DNA from: Mauremys mutica
Lineage: Eukaryota > Chordata > Testudines > Geoemydidae
DNA length: 64,000 bases
Assembly: GCF_020497125.1 (NCBI RefSeq)
Contig: NC_059089.1
Location: forward strand, 26,557,282-26,621,281
Direction of reading: 5' to 3'
A program made the position numbers and the translations under genes. Shown one piece after another: positions 1 through 13,608 of the stretch (position 1 is its first letter; every line of letters begins with the position of its first letter). Below the pieces are notes generated by a model. That model was not told the DNA's origin and searched no databases. It saw only the letters and a list, made by a program, of their open reading frames with translations.

Positions 1-3000
1 TTATGCTAAGATATAGTTTTGCTGCACAATAGAGTCCTCTCATGGCATAGTAGTCTAAGTGTCCTAGCATGCTAGCTTACTTGGTAAAATAAATATGCTT
101 TTGTGGTGGTAATAGTATAATCGTGTGTGCAAGATGTGGCTTGAAAAGCATTTTTGTACTTGCTGTCTACATAGGAAACCCTTAAGTTGTGGACAAGGTC
201 TGATATTTTGACACTGCAAGAAATATTGGCCAGTTACCATTTGATTTCAGTGAATAAAAAGTTATTCTTTTTAGACATTTTAAACTTTGTTTAGATTATT
301 TGAAAAATCAAATCTATAATCTCTTTGAAGGATCTTTATTTTAGTCATGCCAATTTCTTGTAATAAAAAACTTTTTTTTCCCATTGGGCTAAAAAGTGGA
401 AAAATAATAATGTTTGGCTGGTTATAAATCACTTCTGATATCTCTTTTCAGACTTTATTTTGGAGATAAACTCAAGAGAGATTTAATGTACAAATTACCT
501 TCAGAGATGTGCCATGTCAGTTGGAATTCACTTGAGTAATATTGGGGGAGGGTGATGTTATGTCATATAGTACCATCTGACTGTGACATTTAAAATCGCA
601 CATTGATTTTTATTAAATCTTATCAAAATAGTGGGAGGTGTCTTCATTCCCCACTTCCCTTGGAAATCTGTCATCCAGATAACTTCAGGGGGATAAAAAT
701 AAGTTCTCAGTTTCCAGAATGTAGCCACAAGCGATGGCTTTAGCACTTTTAACAAGATGATAAATTTAAACACTAACAGGATTTCATATTTTTTAAACCA
801 GTCATGCGGTGTGGTGGTCAATTTTAAGTGGAGATCCGGCCATTCTGCTGTAATTGTTCTAACCAAAATGTCAAAAGCAAACCCAAATGTGGCATCACAA
901 ACTGTTGTTAGCAATACATTTGGAATGCCTGCACTCACAGTCCTCCAGCTCACATTCTTGGCCGTTTTAGTCGGAATTTATAAGGCATCTTCTTTTTCAG
1001 TTTTAATTTTCTATTTGCCAGTCTTGAAAAGAACACGAGCGTTGTGCTCATTTTTTGTTTTACTTTGCATATGACTATGTAAGGAGCTATGGACAGGGAT
1101 TTTAATTGTAATTGAAAGATCTTCAGATTTCCAGGAATTATTGACACTCTGTTGAACTCTAGGAGACCTATCTTGTATGCTTTTGGCTAGCGTTTTCCTG
1201 ACTCTGCTTTGTGTTTGTAACACACAGATCATCACCGTAACTCAGAGAAACCATGGAATCTATGCTCCCTTTTTTTATTTTAAATTACTAGTGCCAGTTT
1301 GCTCTTTGAAGATACTGTTTATCACTGATGACATTTAAGATTATTCAGTGTATACTGATAATTTGTGAAACTCTGAACCACAAAAACATACAAAATAGAC
1401 ACTGACTAACGATTCTTACCTATGTGCATCATGTACACGTCTTATGTTCTCCCAGCCTGCGCTTGCTGTCTGTTCACTAGGCATATCTAGCAGGCTGCTA
1501 CAGGGGGACATGATGTTAGATTTCATTGGTACTGTGAAATTCAGTTCTGCAAACATTCCTAAGTACGTTACACAAAGTAGCTACAGCTGGAAATCTACAA
1601 GAAAAGTGAAGCTGGGATTTTCAAAGGAACTTGAGGGAATTGGGCACCTAACACCTATTGAATTTCAGAGTAATTTTAGGTACCTTGAACATCTCACCTG
1701 AGTTGCCATATGTAAGCATGTTTGGACATCTGACAGTGTAAGAACTACCTGAGATATATTTAAACTTGAAAATGCATCACTGTTTCTCTAAGTTGACAAT
1801 GGAACTCTTTTCCATTAATATCTGGCAAATTAGTGAGTGATGTACCAATAAAAATTGTGGCTACAGTCCCACAAAATGTACTTAGTCTTTTTATTTTCCC
1901 AAATATACTTGAATTTTAATTATTTGTCCTGCTCTGCTAATACATGGGACATATTTTATATATTAGTGAACTCTTAGTAAAATGCACTGCAGAATCCTGC
2001 TGTTTTTAAACAAAAAAACAAACAAACAAAAAACAAAACAAAACAAAAAAAACCTTTGCTGGAAGTGGAGTGAGTCCACCAGTTTTGTTGCGAGAATGAT
2101 CTGGTTAGTGTATTGGTGAGGTTTGACTGAGTTAAAAACCTTCTACTAACTGCACAGAGCAAGACCGAAAGCAATGTCTTCAATACCTGATGTAATATAT
2201 GTGCTGCACCTCTGGCCTCAAATCACTAATAATCTGTCAATGTATGTATCTAAACTATAGAATTTCAGAGCAGAGTGTCTTGAGTTGATTTTTTTTTAAG
2301 TACTTCTGGGAGCTTGCTGTGTGTGTCAGCAACAAGATGATATTCTTTGGATAGCTTTCACAGTGCATGATAATGAGCAAAAGACTAACAATTATCAAAT
2401 AGCCCCTTATTAAAACCATAGCGAGAAGCATCAACTTCAGCCGGCGTTAATATGAAAAGCTTGCCGTTTTGATGCAGCTTGCGGCAAAATGGTTTAAAAA
2501 GATCTTCTAAACAGAGTAGATAATATCAACAATTATCCAATAGCGCTTCATTAGGAGGAGGTATTACTCTGCTGTGTGGGGTGGCATGTGACAGTTAGTG
2601 AGAGTGACAAGAAGCACTTGAACAACGTTATGGAGTAATAAGCAGATGGGGCACCGTGTGGGCTGCATGCTGAGGTGACATGCCTCTTGCTTACTGAGCC
2701 TCTCTGCAGCTCATGGTTTTCCCTTTGAAGACAATTCTTATTAGTGCTATTGGTTCCCTAATATGTAAATGGCGAATTTCATTTGTTCCTGTTCCTGGAG
2801 ACTGTTGTAACGGTGAACAGTCTTGGGCTTGCGCCTGACATTGCCAGAACGTACTCTGGATCGTGGGCTTGTTTTTGAATCGTGGTTTGAGAGAGAGAGC
2901 AAAAAGGTACTCAACTCACAATGTTTACTTTAAATTATTTATTCATGCCATATTTTGTAAGTGCACAAACACACGTCTCTTCATGGCTGCTGTTCTGGGG

Positions 3001-3103
3001 TTCAGCATTTAAAGTTCATTTAGAACTCTCAGTTAAGGACTTGCAGCATAAGTGATTTCCTCCCACAAAGATGCAATTTCTTTTTTGAGACCTAATTACA
3101 TTT

Positions 3104-3145
3104 CATATATATATACACACACACATATATATACACACACACACT
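3104..3145. repeat. TA/CA dinucleotide microsatellite
   Basis: Alternating blocks of (AT)n and (AC)n span about 42 bp in the NEK6 intron. Confidence 0.9.
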
Positions 3146-4006
3146 CTCCAAACATCATGTGTGTATCTTAGCTCCTCAAAAACCATCCATTGTGTTATCC
3201 TGGCTGCTTGAATCTTCCATTTATCTCCATGAAAAAAAGTATGTTTGAATAAATTGAGATATGGGGCTCATGAACCAAAGAAACTAAAATGAAAAAAATA
3301 AGCTGATAAGGAAAAGACACAGTAGCCTGGTTACAAAAGCTTTTTAGAATCCTCTTCCCTAAACAATACGTGGCTTTGCTTTATTTTAAAAAAAATCAAG
3401 TGGAATGTTCATATTTATAAGACTTTGAATTTTAGGTAGCAGCTTGTTGTCTAGAAAGCATCAATTTACTCTTTACAACAGTCCACTAAAAATTTAGCAG
3501 GCACAGAGAGCAAATATGCTCTGTTCTGAACAGGATTGTAACTGAAGTAGATTGAAACTGTAACATGCATCAAAGGCGAAAGGGCTTTTACTTTTAAAAG
3601 ATTATAATTTTTATGATAGGTTATCATATTCCACTTCATGCAATTGGCTTAGAACAATAATCTTCCTGCAGCACTGAACTCTCATTTCCTTGGTTTAAGA
3701 AACATTGATATTCATAATTTTTTGGTGTACATCTAGAATCGCTGCCCATCCGCATTCACAGGGTCCCACATGTAAGACATTTTAGGAAAAAATAATTACA
3801 GTGCTGAGGAAAAACACAGAAGCCTCTACTGTGTAATGAGGGCCAGGAAAGTGTAATGAATGTTCATTGATCATTTGAAGAAAGTGGTGGGAGGTGTTTG
3901 GTCTGTGAATCTCTATTCTGCTCGGCACGGGTGTTTTCTTTGGTTACAAGAATTATCACTCACCCCTTGGGGACACCAGGAAACCAATTTAGCTGCCTGA
4001 GACCTC

Positions 4007-4041
4007 TGTGTGTGTGTGTGTGTGTGTGTCTGTCTGTCTGC
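4007..4041. repeat. TG / TGTC microsatellite
   Basis: A (TG)11 run continues into (TCTG)n. It lies about 400 bp upstream of the NEK6 exon at 4447. Confidence 0.9.
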
Positions 4042-4446
4042 AGCATGGTAAACCAGAGTTGCAGCCTTCTGAATAGGGGACAGGCAGAGGTCTGCCTTCA
4101 CTGTGCAAATACCAAATCTCGTGCCTTTCATGTGGACGGGATGCTCTGTGACTCGACGTGCTTTGTGGACTGCTGCTGCCTGACACAGCTTTTGTTTGCT
4201 TATGTCCACTGCATAGGGCTGATGAGGTAACGGCAGGTATGCTGTACATCTGGTAATAGGTGCTTGTCAGTGTACAAACCGATGTCTCAAAGAGCAACAG
4301 TCTCAGTTTGTGTTCACTGTCAGAGAGCAACAGTATCAATCAATCATTTGTGCACTGTCACAGCAAAACTTGCTATTGCAAATCAGCAGTACTGGGAGCT
4401 ACTGAACCCTTCACAGTTTAAAACTATCTTCCATTTTTCTCTACAG

Positions 4447-4560
4447 ATGGCAGCTCTTCAGAGTCCTTTCTATGGAGATAAAATGAATCTGTTTTCTCTT
4501 TGCCAAAAGATAGAACAATGTGACTACCCCCCTCTTCCAGCTGAACATTATTCTGAAAAG
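4447..4560 (+). CDS. NEK6: NEK6 penultimate coding exon (kinase C-lobe)
   Basis: This exon encodes part of NEK6, a NIMA-related serine/threonine kinase that acts in mitotic spindle assembly downstream of NEK9. It is 38 codons long, phase 0 at both ends, with an acceptor (ctacag) at 4441-4446 and a donor (gtaagt) at 4561. The translation begins [20 protein letters not shown] and ends in HYSEK. It covers the end of helix F through helix G of the kinase C-lobe (subdomains IX-X). The residues FSLCQKIEQ fit NEK6 better than its paralogue NEK7, which as I recall has YSLCKKIEQ. It joins in frame to the exon at 10867. The active-site and activation-loop exons lie outside the window. Confidence 0.95.
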
Positions 4561-7500
4561 GTAAGTTGGGCATGTGATGCTTAGATTGGAAAGTGGTGAC
4601 CCATGGAGGTAAAATAACTGACCCCAGGGTGGGGCAGAGTGTGTGTGAAGACGGGGAAGTGTTTTTTGGCCGTATCTGAAGTGGACCCTTCCCCCCAACA
4701 CCTGAAAAGAATTGGAGACGTCTAGATAGGATTCCCTAGATTAGCTTACAGCTGGCCAAAACACCTCTCACCATGGTATCCAAGCACCGGCAAAGTAAAT
4801 AGAGCCCAATGGGGGACAAAAGGAAGTTTCCAATAACGAGGAGCGGTCTGATCTGGAGCACTCCTGCACTAGCAAAACACAACAACGAAACCTGGGGAAA
4901 ACCTGACACCTCTCCCTACAATAATATACCATAAAACAGTGTTTAAATTTAGTCTATAAAGTCCTCAGTTTGTTTAAATGTATAACAAGGGAAAAATGAT
5001 ACTAAAAGGAGGAAGGGAAGTGATTAGCCTAGTACAATAAGCATCCAAGCAGGAGCCATATGGGGGCTTTTTAACGTCTGGTTAATTTTATTGCTATGAA
5101 AGCAAGAGACGGGAAGCAGTGGCTGGACCGAGCTATATCACAAGTTGCTGCTGTGCATACCCACCCCTTTGCCATTGTGCTTAAATCCAGTTGCAACCAC
5201 CCCCTTCTTCAGCAGTGGACCTTTTATGACAGTTGTGTGGCACTTTTTGCGATGTGGCCAAATGTCAGCTAGACTGAAGCCCACCAAATCCATTTCATGT
5301 GGATCTAAATCAGACAGGAAACCAAGTCTCCTGATAAGTGTGTTAATCGCCCTGAAACAACCAGTTCTTTTCCTCCATTTCTTCTTTTAGAAATAGCTGG
5401 CTAGTATTTGAAAGGAAGTTGTTAAGGTAATTGAGTGTCCAACCAGTTTTTCAGTACAAGCAGAGCTCTGTGCAGTGAGAGACAGGATACAGAGGAAATA
5501 GAATCCAGGGCAGCTAGCAGACAGTCCACGTGTGTTCGAAGGTTCTTCCCCAGAAGGGGACTGTGGTGATGCTCAAAACATCTTTGCTATCGGGTTGCAC
5601 AACAGCGGCTAGTGTGCCTGGTAGAAATGGGAAGCAACGAACTAAATAGATGCAGCTGATCTAGAGAACTCAGCCTGTGTGTGTCTTTCCAGGGATTAGA
5701 GAAATATCCCCACCCAGTTTTACATACTCGCGAACTAGTTAGAGGTAACAGGATGCTGGAGGAAGGAAGGAGTTGGGATGTTCATAAAACAAAGGGGGTT
5801 GGAAATCAGTTTTGCATATTCAAAAAATGGGGCATCCATACAGTGACTAGCACTCTAGTCCTCACCTCCCCTGTTGTGTTTGTGGTATACGCCAATCTCC
5901 CTGTAAATGCTGTAGAAAGCGGACACAACAAAATAAATGAAACTGGCTTGAGAGCACTTTAATTGGCAACCAGTTCACTTGCACATCCTCTTAAGCTGCT
6001 GACATTTGGCTCCCAGGGAAAGGTACCATGCCAGATTTGTGCACAAAGTATTGGGAAATAGTACTAGACAAAACTGAGCAGCTGGGCTCTGGCTCCAACT
6101 CCATTGCACACAGCAGCTTTTGTGAAATGAAGTGTGCACTTCTGGAAATATCCATTGTGTGCTGGTTGCAGGGTTATTTCTCCTCTGGATGGATGCAGCT
6201 CACTCTCTGTAATGTTAATGGGAGGCACAGGCCTGGAGGGGACAGACCCCTAAACCTGCCAAGCCAGTAGATTTTTTCCCTTAATAAAGACTTGGATCGG
6301 CTGCAGTAAGGCGCTGTTAGTGAAAGAAGCACGTGTGGGAGGTGTCAGTCACCGAGGGGAGACGAAACTCTTAGGGACTTCCGATAATTTCACGTTACTC
6401 ACCAGAATTTGAGCTTTTGTGTTTAAAGCATGACATTTCTCCTAGGACAGCATCTCTCCAGCTGGACTAGCATGGTGCTGTCTCCTTGAGCCTGCAGGCA
6501 GAGGCTCTGTCTGTGCTAGAGAGCTGAACCATTCCTAACTCAACCGGTGGGATAGAACCAGCTCTGACTCACATGGTACACAGCATCCAACCAGCCATTT
6601 CCATTTCAGTACCGTCTGGATACCTATCCCAAAGTGCCTTACAGAAGCAGTGGATTCTGGGAGGTTTCCAAAGGCACCACTGTAGTCAAAGCAGATGTGC
6701 AGTCAGATAAGAATGTACATGTGCAATCAGTTCCCCCACCTCTTCAGGTGAAGGATAATACACACACGCTGCTTTCTTTCAGAGCATCTGTTCTAAGCAT
6801 TAACCTCCTACCCTGAGTTGTGAGTCAGCAAGTCTGTCACAAACAACTGGCTTATTTCTCAGTTGTCCTGCTGCGTGGGCAAGAAATATAGCCATAATGT
6901 CCTGACCATAACAGACTCTAAATGCTGGCCGTCTAGTGTGCACATACATGGTAGGAAGGGCACTGTGTTCCTGAAGAGACACCAGAGCTTCTGGTTCTCA
7001 TACAGTTTGCATTCTTGCTAAGCAACCAACTTAAAAAAAATGGTAAACTGGTCTAGAAAGTGCAGTTTTTCCAGACAGCCTTCATCAAGAGTCATTTCCA
7101 TTTGCTGTGCTATTGTAGCATGCACTTCATGATATGCCTGCTGGCAGTAGGAATTAGTGTAAGTTGACAGATGTGTTTCCTGTCTTTACAGTTACTGTCT
7201 GTTTGCTTCCCTCTGGCACTGCTAAAGAGTGTGTGTAGTATAGTGATACAATCCAGGGTGAGAAGGATGGTTTAAATCTCAAACGCACCAGGTCCCAGAG
7301 AACTAGACTACAGCTGGTGTTCATACACTTAACTGAATGCTTGACGAAGTCTGAGAGAGGCTAGGCCTTTAGCTCTGGCTTATTTCACCGTATTAGTTGC
7401 TGCTGTTACATGAAGCCACAAAGCTTAATTTTTTTATGCTGGAACATGACTGTAGTCTGAGCCGTGTTTGCTTTAGTTCTTATGGTATGAAATACCCAAG

Positions 7501-10500
7501 TGGTGACAATGTCAGAGTGAATGGCCAGGGGTGGGAGCACATGGACTTCCTAAACCAACCAAGCACAAAGTGAAGATCGTTCAGGGAGCAGGCCACCACA
7601 ATAGTCTCTCCTGAAAATGTGGAATAAGAGGCCTCATACAGAGCTTGTTCTAGCAGTAATCATGGTGTCAGAGGACAAAATGGGTGACTTAGTTATTTTG
7701 TATTTGAATACATGCACTCTCCTTCCAGAGTGAATGGCTGTTCTGCTTGCTCAGATTCAGCCTCAGAAAGTAATTTCTTGAGCCTGGTCTAATATTGTCA
7801 CTGCCTGTTGGCCTGTGAGCAATGTGAAAAAGCAGCCTGCGTATCCTCACACGCTGAGGGTAAGAGTTGAGATGAGGCTGACTGGTCTCTCTTTTGCCGG
7901 TGCCATGAGGCTGAATGTTTCTCAGTCATGCTCGGGAGCTAATGGCAAATCTCCCTTTTGCCTCTCTAATACCGATCTTGAAGCTAAGGTTGAGCTCTGC
8001 TAATGTGTTACACTGCAGGCTGATTCTTAATCCCCTGAATCTTTCACTTACAGCATGCTCTCAGTTCCAAATAAAATGAATAAGCTTGAGTAGTTAGAGA
8101 AAAGTGCCCTGCTTTAATAAAGCTCCTTAAAATGAATAGAGGCTTTTTAAAGGTAAGCCATCCAACTATTTTCTCTTGTCGTGATAGACTCCCTCCCTAA
8201 AACAGAAAACTAGAAATGGCCATAGTTCTCTGAACATCCACTCAATATGCAGTGGCAGTGAAAAAAGTGAACAGAATGCTGGGAATAATTAAGAAAGGGA
8301 TAGATAATAGGACATAAAATATCATGTTGCCTCTATATAAATTCACGTATGCCCACATCTTGAATACTGTGTGCAGATGTGGTCGCCCCATCTCAAAAAA
8401 GATATATTAGAATTGGAAAAAGTTCAGAAAGGGGCAACAAAAATGATTAGGGGTCTGGAACAGCTTCCGTATGAGGAGAGATTAATAAAACTGGGATTTT
8501 TCAGCTTGGAAAAGAGACGGCTAAGAGGAGATATGATTGAGGTCTATAAAATCATGACTGGGGTAGAGAAAGTAGAGAAGGAAGTGTTGTTTACTACTTT
8601 TCATAACACAAGAACTTAGGGGGTCACCAAATGAAATTAATAGGCAGCAGGTTTAAAACAAATAAAAGGAAGTATTTCTTCACACAACGCACAGTAAACC
8701 TGTGGAACTCCTTGTCAGAGGATGTTGTGAAGGCCAAGACCATAACAGGGTTCAAAAAAGAACTAGATAAGTGATGGACCTATCCTCCATGAAATGGCTA
8801 TTAGCCAGGATGGGCAGGGATGGTGTCCCTAGCCTCTGTTTGCCAGAAGCTGGGAATGAGCGACGGGGGATGGATCACTTGATGATTCCCTGTTCTGTTC
8901 ATTCCCTTTGGGGCACCTGGCACTGGCCACTGTCAGAAGACAGGATACTGGGCTAGATGGACCTTTGATACGAACCAATAGGGCCATTCTTATGTTCCAA
9001 CTCCCCAGTCTGTTTACTGAAGGGAATTTGATCAAGTCATTTCAAACACTTATTTGCAGTGATTATCAAGGCTTCATCTCTGACCCATGTGTAGATAAGA
9101 ATGGAAGTTGTATATAGCTCTTGCATGCTAGGATGGTTGTTGGAGAAAATCTTTGCCTCTCCATCATTCTGAATTTGAGCAGCATAATTTACCCTAACAA
9201 AAGGCAGCAGATTGATTTCACATAACTTTACATTGACTGCTTAGAATGTATTAAAATAATAGAGGTTAGCATCATCTGAGATTAATAAAATACCATCCAT
9301 TTTATAATTCAAGGTACAGGCACATGCTAAGACTTTATGATTAGCTGTTCTCAGATGTAAACAGCATACATGTTTTTATCCCCAAAAGAGAGAGTCAAAG
9401 GGTCCATGGAGTTCACTATAGACTTTACTACTCATTTTAGTGAAAAGTGATCAGATACTCTAGTACTGTGGCCATAGGAGAGATGACAAGGATTACCATC
9501 CTCCTCTTTCCCACCCACCCCCATAGGTAGCAAGGCTACATCAGTACCTGTAGTTTAATCAGTCTGTTTTGGCACTTTTCCCTTGTGGTGTGTCTCCCTT
9601 GTATAAACACGTTCATTGTTCACCCTGTACTACTGTGCTACCATTCCTAGTGTAATCTGCTTCAGGCCCAGAAAGAATTGTCATTTTACAGGACTTCGCA
9701 CCACTCAGAAGTGAAAACCTCAATTGGGTAAATCCAGTAATGCAGCTGAAGCTGTGTGCTTGATGGCTGTACAGTCATGCTTTTAATTACCATTAAAATA
9801 ATTGGCACTGTGGCTACTGGGAGGATGAGAGAAGATCAGAGGCTCAAGGCTGTTTCTCCCCATGCCTCGGGGGTACGAGCAGCTTTCAGTGTCTGTATAA
9901 TTAAAAGCTACAATCTTTCATGTGTACAATAAAGAGGCTGGGGAGGTAGGGAGACTCTGGTCCTTCTGCATTTTATTACTCATAATCAGTGACCCATCTC
10001 TTTTCTCCATTAAGGTCCTGGAGTCAAGAGTGTCATTGTCACGCTGCTGTGTCTCGCACAGCTAGTGCTCTATCTTATGTCTAAGGATCTCAAAGTGCTT
10101 TTCAAAACTTAATTCAATCTTGAACTGGCTAACTGCCACTGATTTGCTGCTAGGATGCAATGCAGGATCATTATATAGACGTGTGTCCTGAATAGAACTT
10201 CCTTGAATTGAACACCACAGTTCACTTCCATTTCTCCATCTTCACCAACAAGTCGTATCATGTGTCATCTCCCTCAAACTTGCACTTTTGGGCTCATTTT
10301 CTGTTTTTCCCTTGCGTCCAAATCCTGATCATTCATTCTGTGCCCTCCCCCCCCCCCGCACTTATCTTTTCATATCCAGTTTGAGTTCCTTGTTCTCACT
10401 GTTAAAGCTCAGTTCTACTCTATCCCTACTGATGTTTCACCTACTCTGCCTGCCTTATTGAACCCTTCATCACCTCCTCCCTCCCATTCATGATTCAGTT

Positions 10501-10866
10501 TCTCACCCCCTGTACACAGAGCAAACACTCACTCCTCCTTCAGGCACCTGCTCACTGTTCACTTCTCTCAGGTAGCCATCTTAGACAGAATGCGTCTAAG
10601 AAGCCATTACTAAATGCACCAACTTGGTACAGAATATTAGACTTTGATGCTATGAAGTTAATTGTCTAGTTAGTGACAAGTCATTTTACAGATAGGGAAA
10701 CTGGACACACACACTTCCTGGTTTGCCAGGAACATAGCAGGTGCAAAAGAATGCAGGAGTTGACACTCCAATCCAGGGTTCTTTGCATTCAAATAGTCCC
10801 TTCCCCTTTCCAAAAAGAAACAGGTTGGTATATTTTCATGTGATTTGTTTTTTCCTTTCTTTTCAG
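4561..10866 (+). other. NEK6: NEK6 last intron
   Basis: This 6.3-kb intron runs from the gtaagt donor to the tttcag acceptor. Its main content is a CR1 LINE 3' fragment (about 8240-9005). A poly-C run lies near 10346. A short degenerate MIR-like stretch near 10680-10700 resembles the core that reads as a 'cattttacagat' motif. Nothing else recognisable was seen, and the small open frames look random. Confidence 0.7.
8240..9005 (+). mobile_element. CR1 LINE, 5'-truncated 3' end
   Basis: This is the 3' end of a CR1 non-LTR retrotransposon in sense orientation inside a NEK6 intron. The translation from 8371 contains the conserved CR1 pol C-terminal block [20 protein letters not shown] followed by DMIEVYKIM. 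Decayed in-frame continuation is visible before and after it. The 3' UTR with the typical 'gggctagatggacc' and 'ccattcttatgttc' segments follows up to about 9000. It is truncated at the 5' end, as most CR1 copies are, and broken by stops, so it cannot move by itself. CR1 is the dominant LINE of turtles, crocodilians and birds. Confidence 0.9.
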
Positions 10867-10977
10867 CTACGGGAACTGGTCAGCATGTGCATATACCCTG
10901 ATCCAGATCAGAGACCTGACATTGGTTATGTGCACCAAATAGCAAAACAGATGCATGTCTGGACCTCCAGCACTTGA
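10867..10977 (+). CDS. NEK6: NEK6 terminal coding exon
   Basis: The last NEK6 coding exon has 36 codons plus a TGA stop at 10975-10977. It begins [20 protein letters not shown] and ends with the short NEK6 tail MHVWTSST. It encodes helices H and I of the kinase C-lobe (subdomain XI). The arginine of DQRPDI is the invariant kinase residue that pairs with the APE glutamate. The acceptor tttcag lies at 10861-10866. NEK6 has almost nothing after the kinase domain, so the protein ends here as in other vertebrates. The reading frame is in phase with the exon at 4447-4560. Confidence 0.95.
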   Translation, partial: LRELVSMCIYPDPDQRPDIGYVHQIAKQMHVWTSST

Positions 10978-12990
10978 ATCATCTGCAAACACTCTCTAAG
11001 AAAAGCCATCACAGCTTAGTCTTACTTGAATTTTTATTTCTCAGATGAAACCGACCGGTGCCTAGTCAAACTCAAGTGAGAGAGTTGAGCACTCGTAGCA
11101 AGATGCTCCATTATTTCTGCAGGTTATTTGACAAGGACTCTTACCAGGTGGTCATGCTTTAAAGTGAAGATTCTATGAGGTATTGCAAGCATTTTTTTTA
11201 AAAAGCCAATAACATGTTACAGATGTAGATCATTTAAGGGTCCTTTCTTAAAACTGTTGTGTGTAATCTAGAATAGATTATATTAACAGGGGTGTCTCAT
11301 TGAGCCTTTGACACACCCCTTTATCTTAACTGTAATGTGAAATATTGAAATAATTCCTTCAGTGAAATCACTTTATACTAATGTAAGAATTGCAGTAGAT
11401 TTTGTGTAATTCGTATAACTGCTACTTTGCCTCTTCTGCACATGGTTAATAGCAATTTCAGTTTTTAGTTCATATATTTTTAAAGCGTTCAGCTATGTGT
11501 TTTATCCCCTCCTTTGCAAAAATAGGAAGGGGGGGACACTTGTTTGAAGATTTTTTTTATCCGAAAATTTAGAGTGAATATTTTGCTGATGCATTTATCT
11601 GTTAACTTGGTTATAGACAATGAGGTGAGTCTAGCATATACCTGAAAAGCATTGCTTCTACAAGCAATGTATCTTTATAAATGTATTTTCCCCTTTGGTG
11701 TTAATCTTGTTAGGCTGAAAGTCTATTATAAAACCAGTGTTATTCTAAGCCAATTCTATTTTGGGGAAGATACTTTTATCAAATCCAATGGTACTTTAGC
11801 CATTCATAAATAAAATGTAAGGAAAGCAGTGTTTTAAAACTTTTCAACCATAGTAACGATATTATTTACATTTAGCATGAAAGACCAATGCTTTGTGTAA
11901 TTTTAAATAAGGTTCAGCCCATACCTATTTAACTGTGAAAGCTAATTTATAAAATGTGAATTTTTATAAGAAACTCAAGCTGATCTGAAGGAGACATCTT
12001 GTTTAAAAGACTAGTTGACTGAAAAATTTTAGGTCTTTAAAAAAAATTAAATTCATTCATTGAATCAATGATTTGTTTCATTAGTGACAATGAAAAGTAT
12101 TCACTGCTTTAGAAACCAAACTTGCGGATTCACGTTCAAGTGTTTCCATTTCACCTAACTGTTCAGGGGAACTGCTGCAGTTAACAGTCTCAAAGGATAA
12201 CATCCAGGGGAACTAAACTTGTACTGTTATAGTGTTTCTTCTGTGTGAGGTAGAGTCCATTGCTATAATGTATGTTTGTGGGGGGGCAGTTGTTCGTGTT
12301 TAAATACAGCCTGTGATACCTTACTCTTTAAAAAAAAATTTTTTAAAAGGCCTTAGTCTCTTGGAAATAAAATTAGGCTAAGAGGGTTAAATACATGTAT
12401 ATGCTTTGAATGGATTTTTTAAACCTAATTCTCACTACTTAAAGGAAAACTGCAGTGCCCAGTTAAACTCCTTTCAACTGAATTTCAAAATATTCAGCTA
12501 AGGTGTTAAACCTAAAGATATTAATTGCTGTGAATGATGCTGGTATCACTTAGATGTAAGATGCCATTTTACTGATACTTCCTGTTAGGAAGTCCAGGAT
12601 ATTCAACTCAGCATGAAAATGTAGGAGAGAGGCCAGAATACTTCCTCTATTCCCAATGCTAACATGTTCAGAAATGAGCAAGAAGCCAGATTTTTATTAT
12701 ATTTAAATATAATAAAGATTGTCACCTTTGTACTGCAGGTTTCCTTTAAACTATAGTGGCAATTACACATTCATAGACATGGTTGTGCAATGCCTCTGTT
12801 GGTGTAATGTAGAATAGAAGTTCTTTGACTGTCAAGAAGGCTCAAATTACTTGAGTGTTTTGATAAGTCTGGTCACTTCCTTCCTACATAAGATCTATTA
12901 GTGCTTATAAGTAAATGTATTTTAAAAGGTAAATTTTTGCAACTGTGCATTTTTAGATAAATAAAACCATGATTTACAAAATAAACAACT
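10978..12990 (+). other. NEK6: NEK6 3' UTR (probable)
   Basis: This AT-rich sequence follows the NEK6 stop directly. Canonical AATAAA signals occur at 11809, 12366, 12711, 12960 and 12980, so several polyadenylation sites are possible. The last pair, together with the absence of later signals before PSMB7, suggests a longest 3' UTR of about 2.0 kb. Which sites are used cannot be told from sequence alone. Confidence 0.6.
12809..12985 (+). terminator. Candidate distal NEK6 poly(A) signals
   Basis: Two AATAAA hexamers at 12960-12965 and 12980-12985 form a close pair at the end of the AT-rich 3' region. A further AATAAA lies upstream at 12711-12716. They are the last + strand signals before the gap that separates NEK6 from the convergent PSMB7 gene. 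Confidence 0.4.
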
Positions 12991-13608
12991 TCCTTTGTTA
13001 AAAAAAACTATCTATATTTGAGTTCAGTGTTAAGGAACACAGTGTTCTGTTGCAAAATGACTGAGTCCAAGTCTAAAATTGTTCTTGTAAAGTGTTTAGA
13101 TCCCCCAAAATCAGTTTCGCACTGTGCATCAAACAATGTCAACTTGTAAGGAAATGGACTAAATCTCAGTTCTGCTGACAAATTCTGCCTTCTAAAAACA
13201 ATGTCTAACCACTTTGCTGTTGTACAGGTTATCCTGACCCTTCGGTAATGGGCTAATTTTGGGGGGAAATGCAATCTATAGCTGCTGTTTTCTGTGTTGA
13301 AACAGAAGAGAGAGAGAAGCCACTGAACTTAGGACTAGCAGAAAAACCTGCCACCACTATCTTGACTACCCAAAGTACAGGTAGCAGCTGATTAATGACA
13401 ATGGCCATATCCACTCAAGAGGGAATGGCCTAACTAGCTGAACATGTACTTCAGACCTCTGTGAACTGTGACTCACTCATAGCTTACAACATGTCTGATG
13501 ACTGTTCAGAGAAAGATCACAATGAAATGGGGTAAGGCGTTTTTGTTTGGCTGATTTACCATTCCTTACCTACAGAACCAATCAACACAGAAAACCAGAA
13601 AAACTCAA
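12991..13608. other. Tail-to-tail gap between NEK6 and PSMB7
   Basis: About 0.6 kb lies between the last plausible NEK6 poly(A) signal and the PSMB7 poly(A) signal. I see no exon, repeat or RNA gene in it. The only open frame (13008-13274, - strand) has no recognisable features. Confidence 0.5.

Larger units (their letters stand above)
1..4446 (+). other. NEK6: NEK6 intron (3' part)
   Basis: This AT-rich non-coding stretch ends in the polypyrimidine tract and AG acceptor just before the exon at 4447. I looked for the preceding kinase exon (activation loop and APE region) and did not find it, so it should lie upstream of the window. The intron holds a poly-A/AAAC low-complexity tract near 2010-2054, TA/CA and TG microsatellites near 3104 and 4007, and an imperfect 29-bp direct repeat at 2387 and 2528. 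The small open frames inside it show no recognisable protein features. Confidence 0.75.

Noticed and set aside
3913..4339. Open frames with His-Thr repeats on the minus strand
   Set aside because: They are translations of the TG microsatellite.
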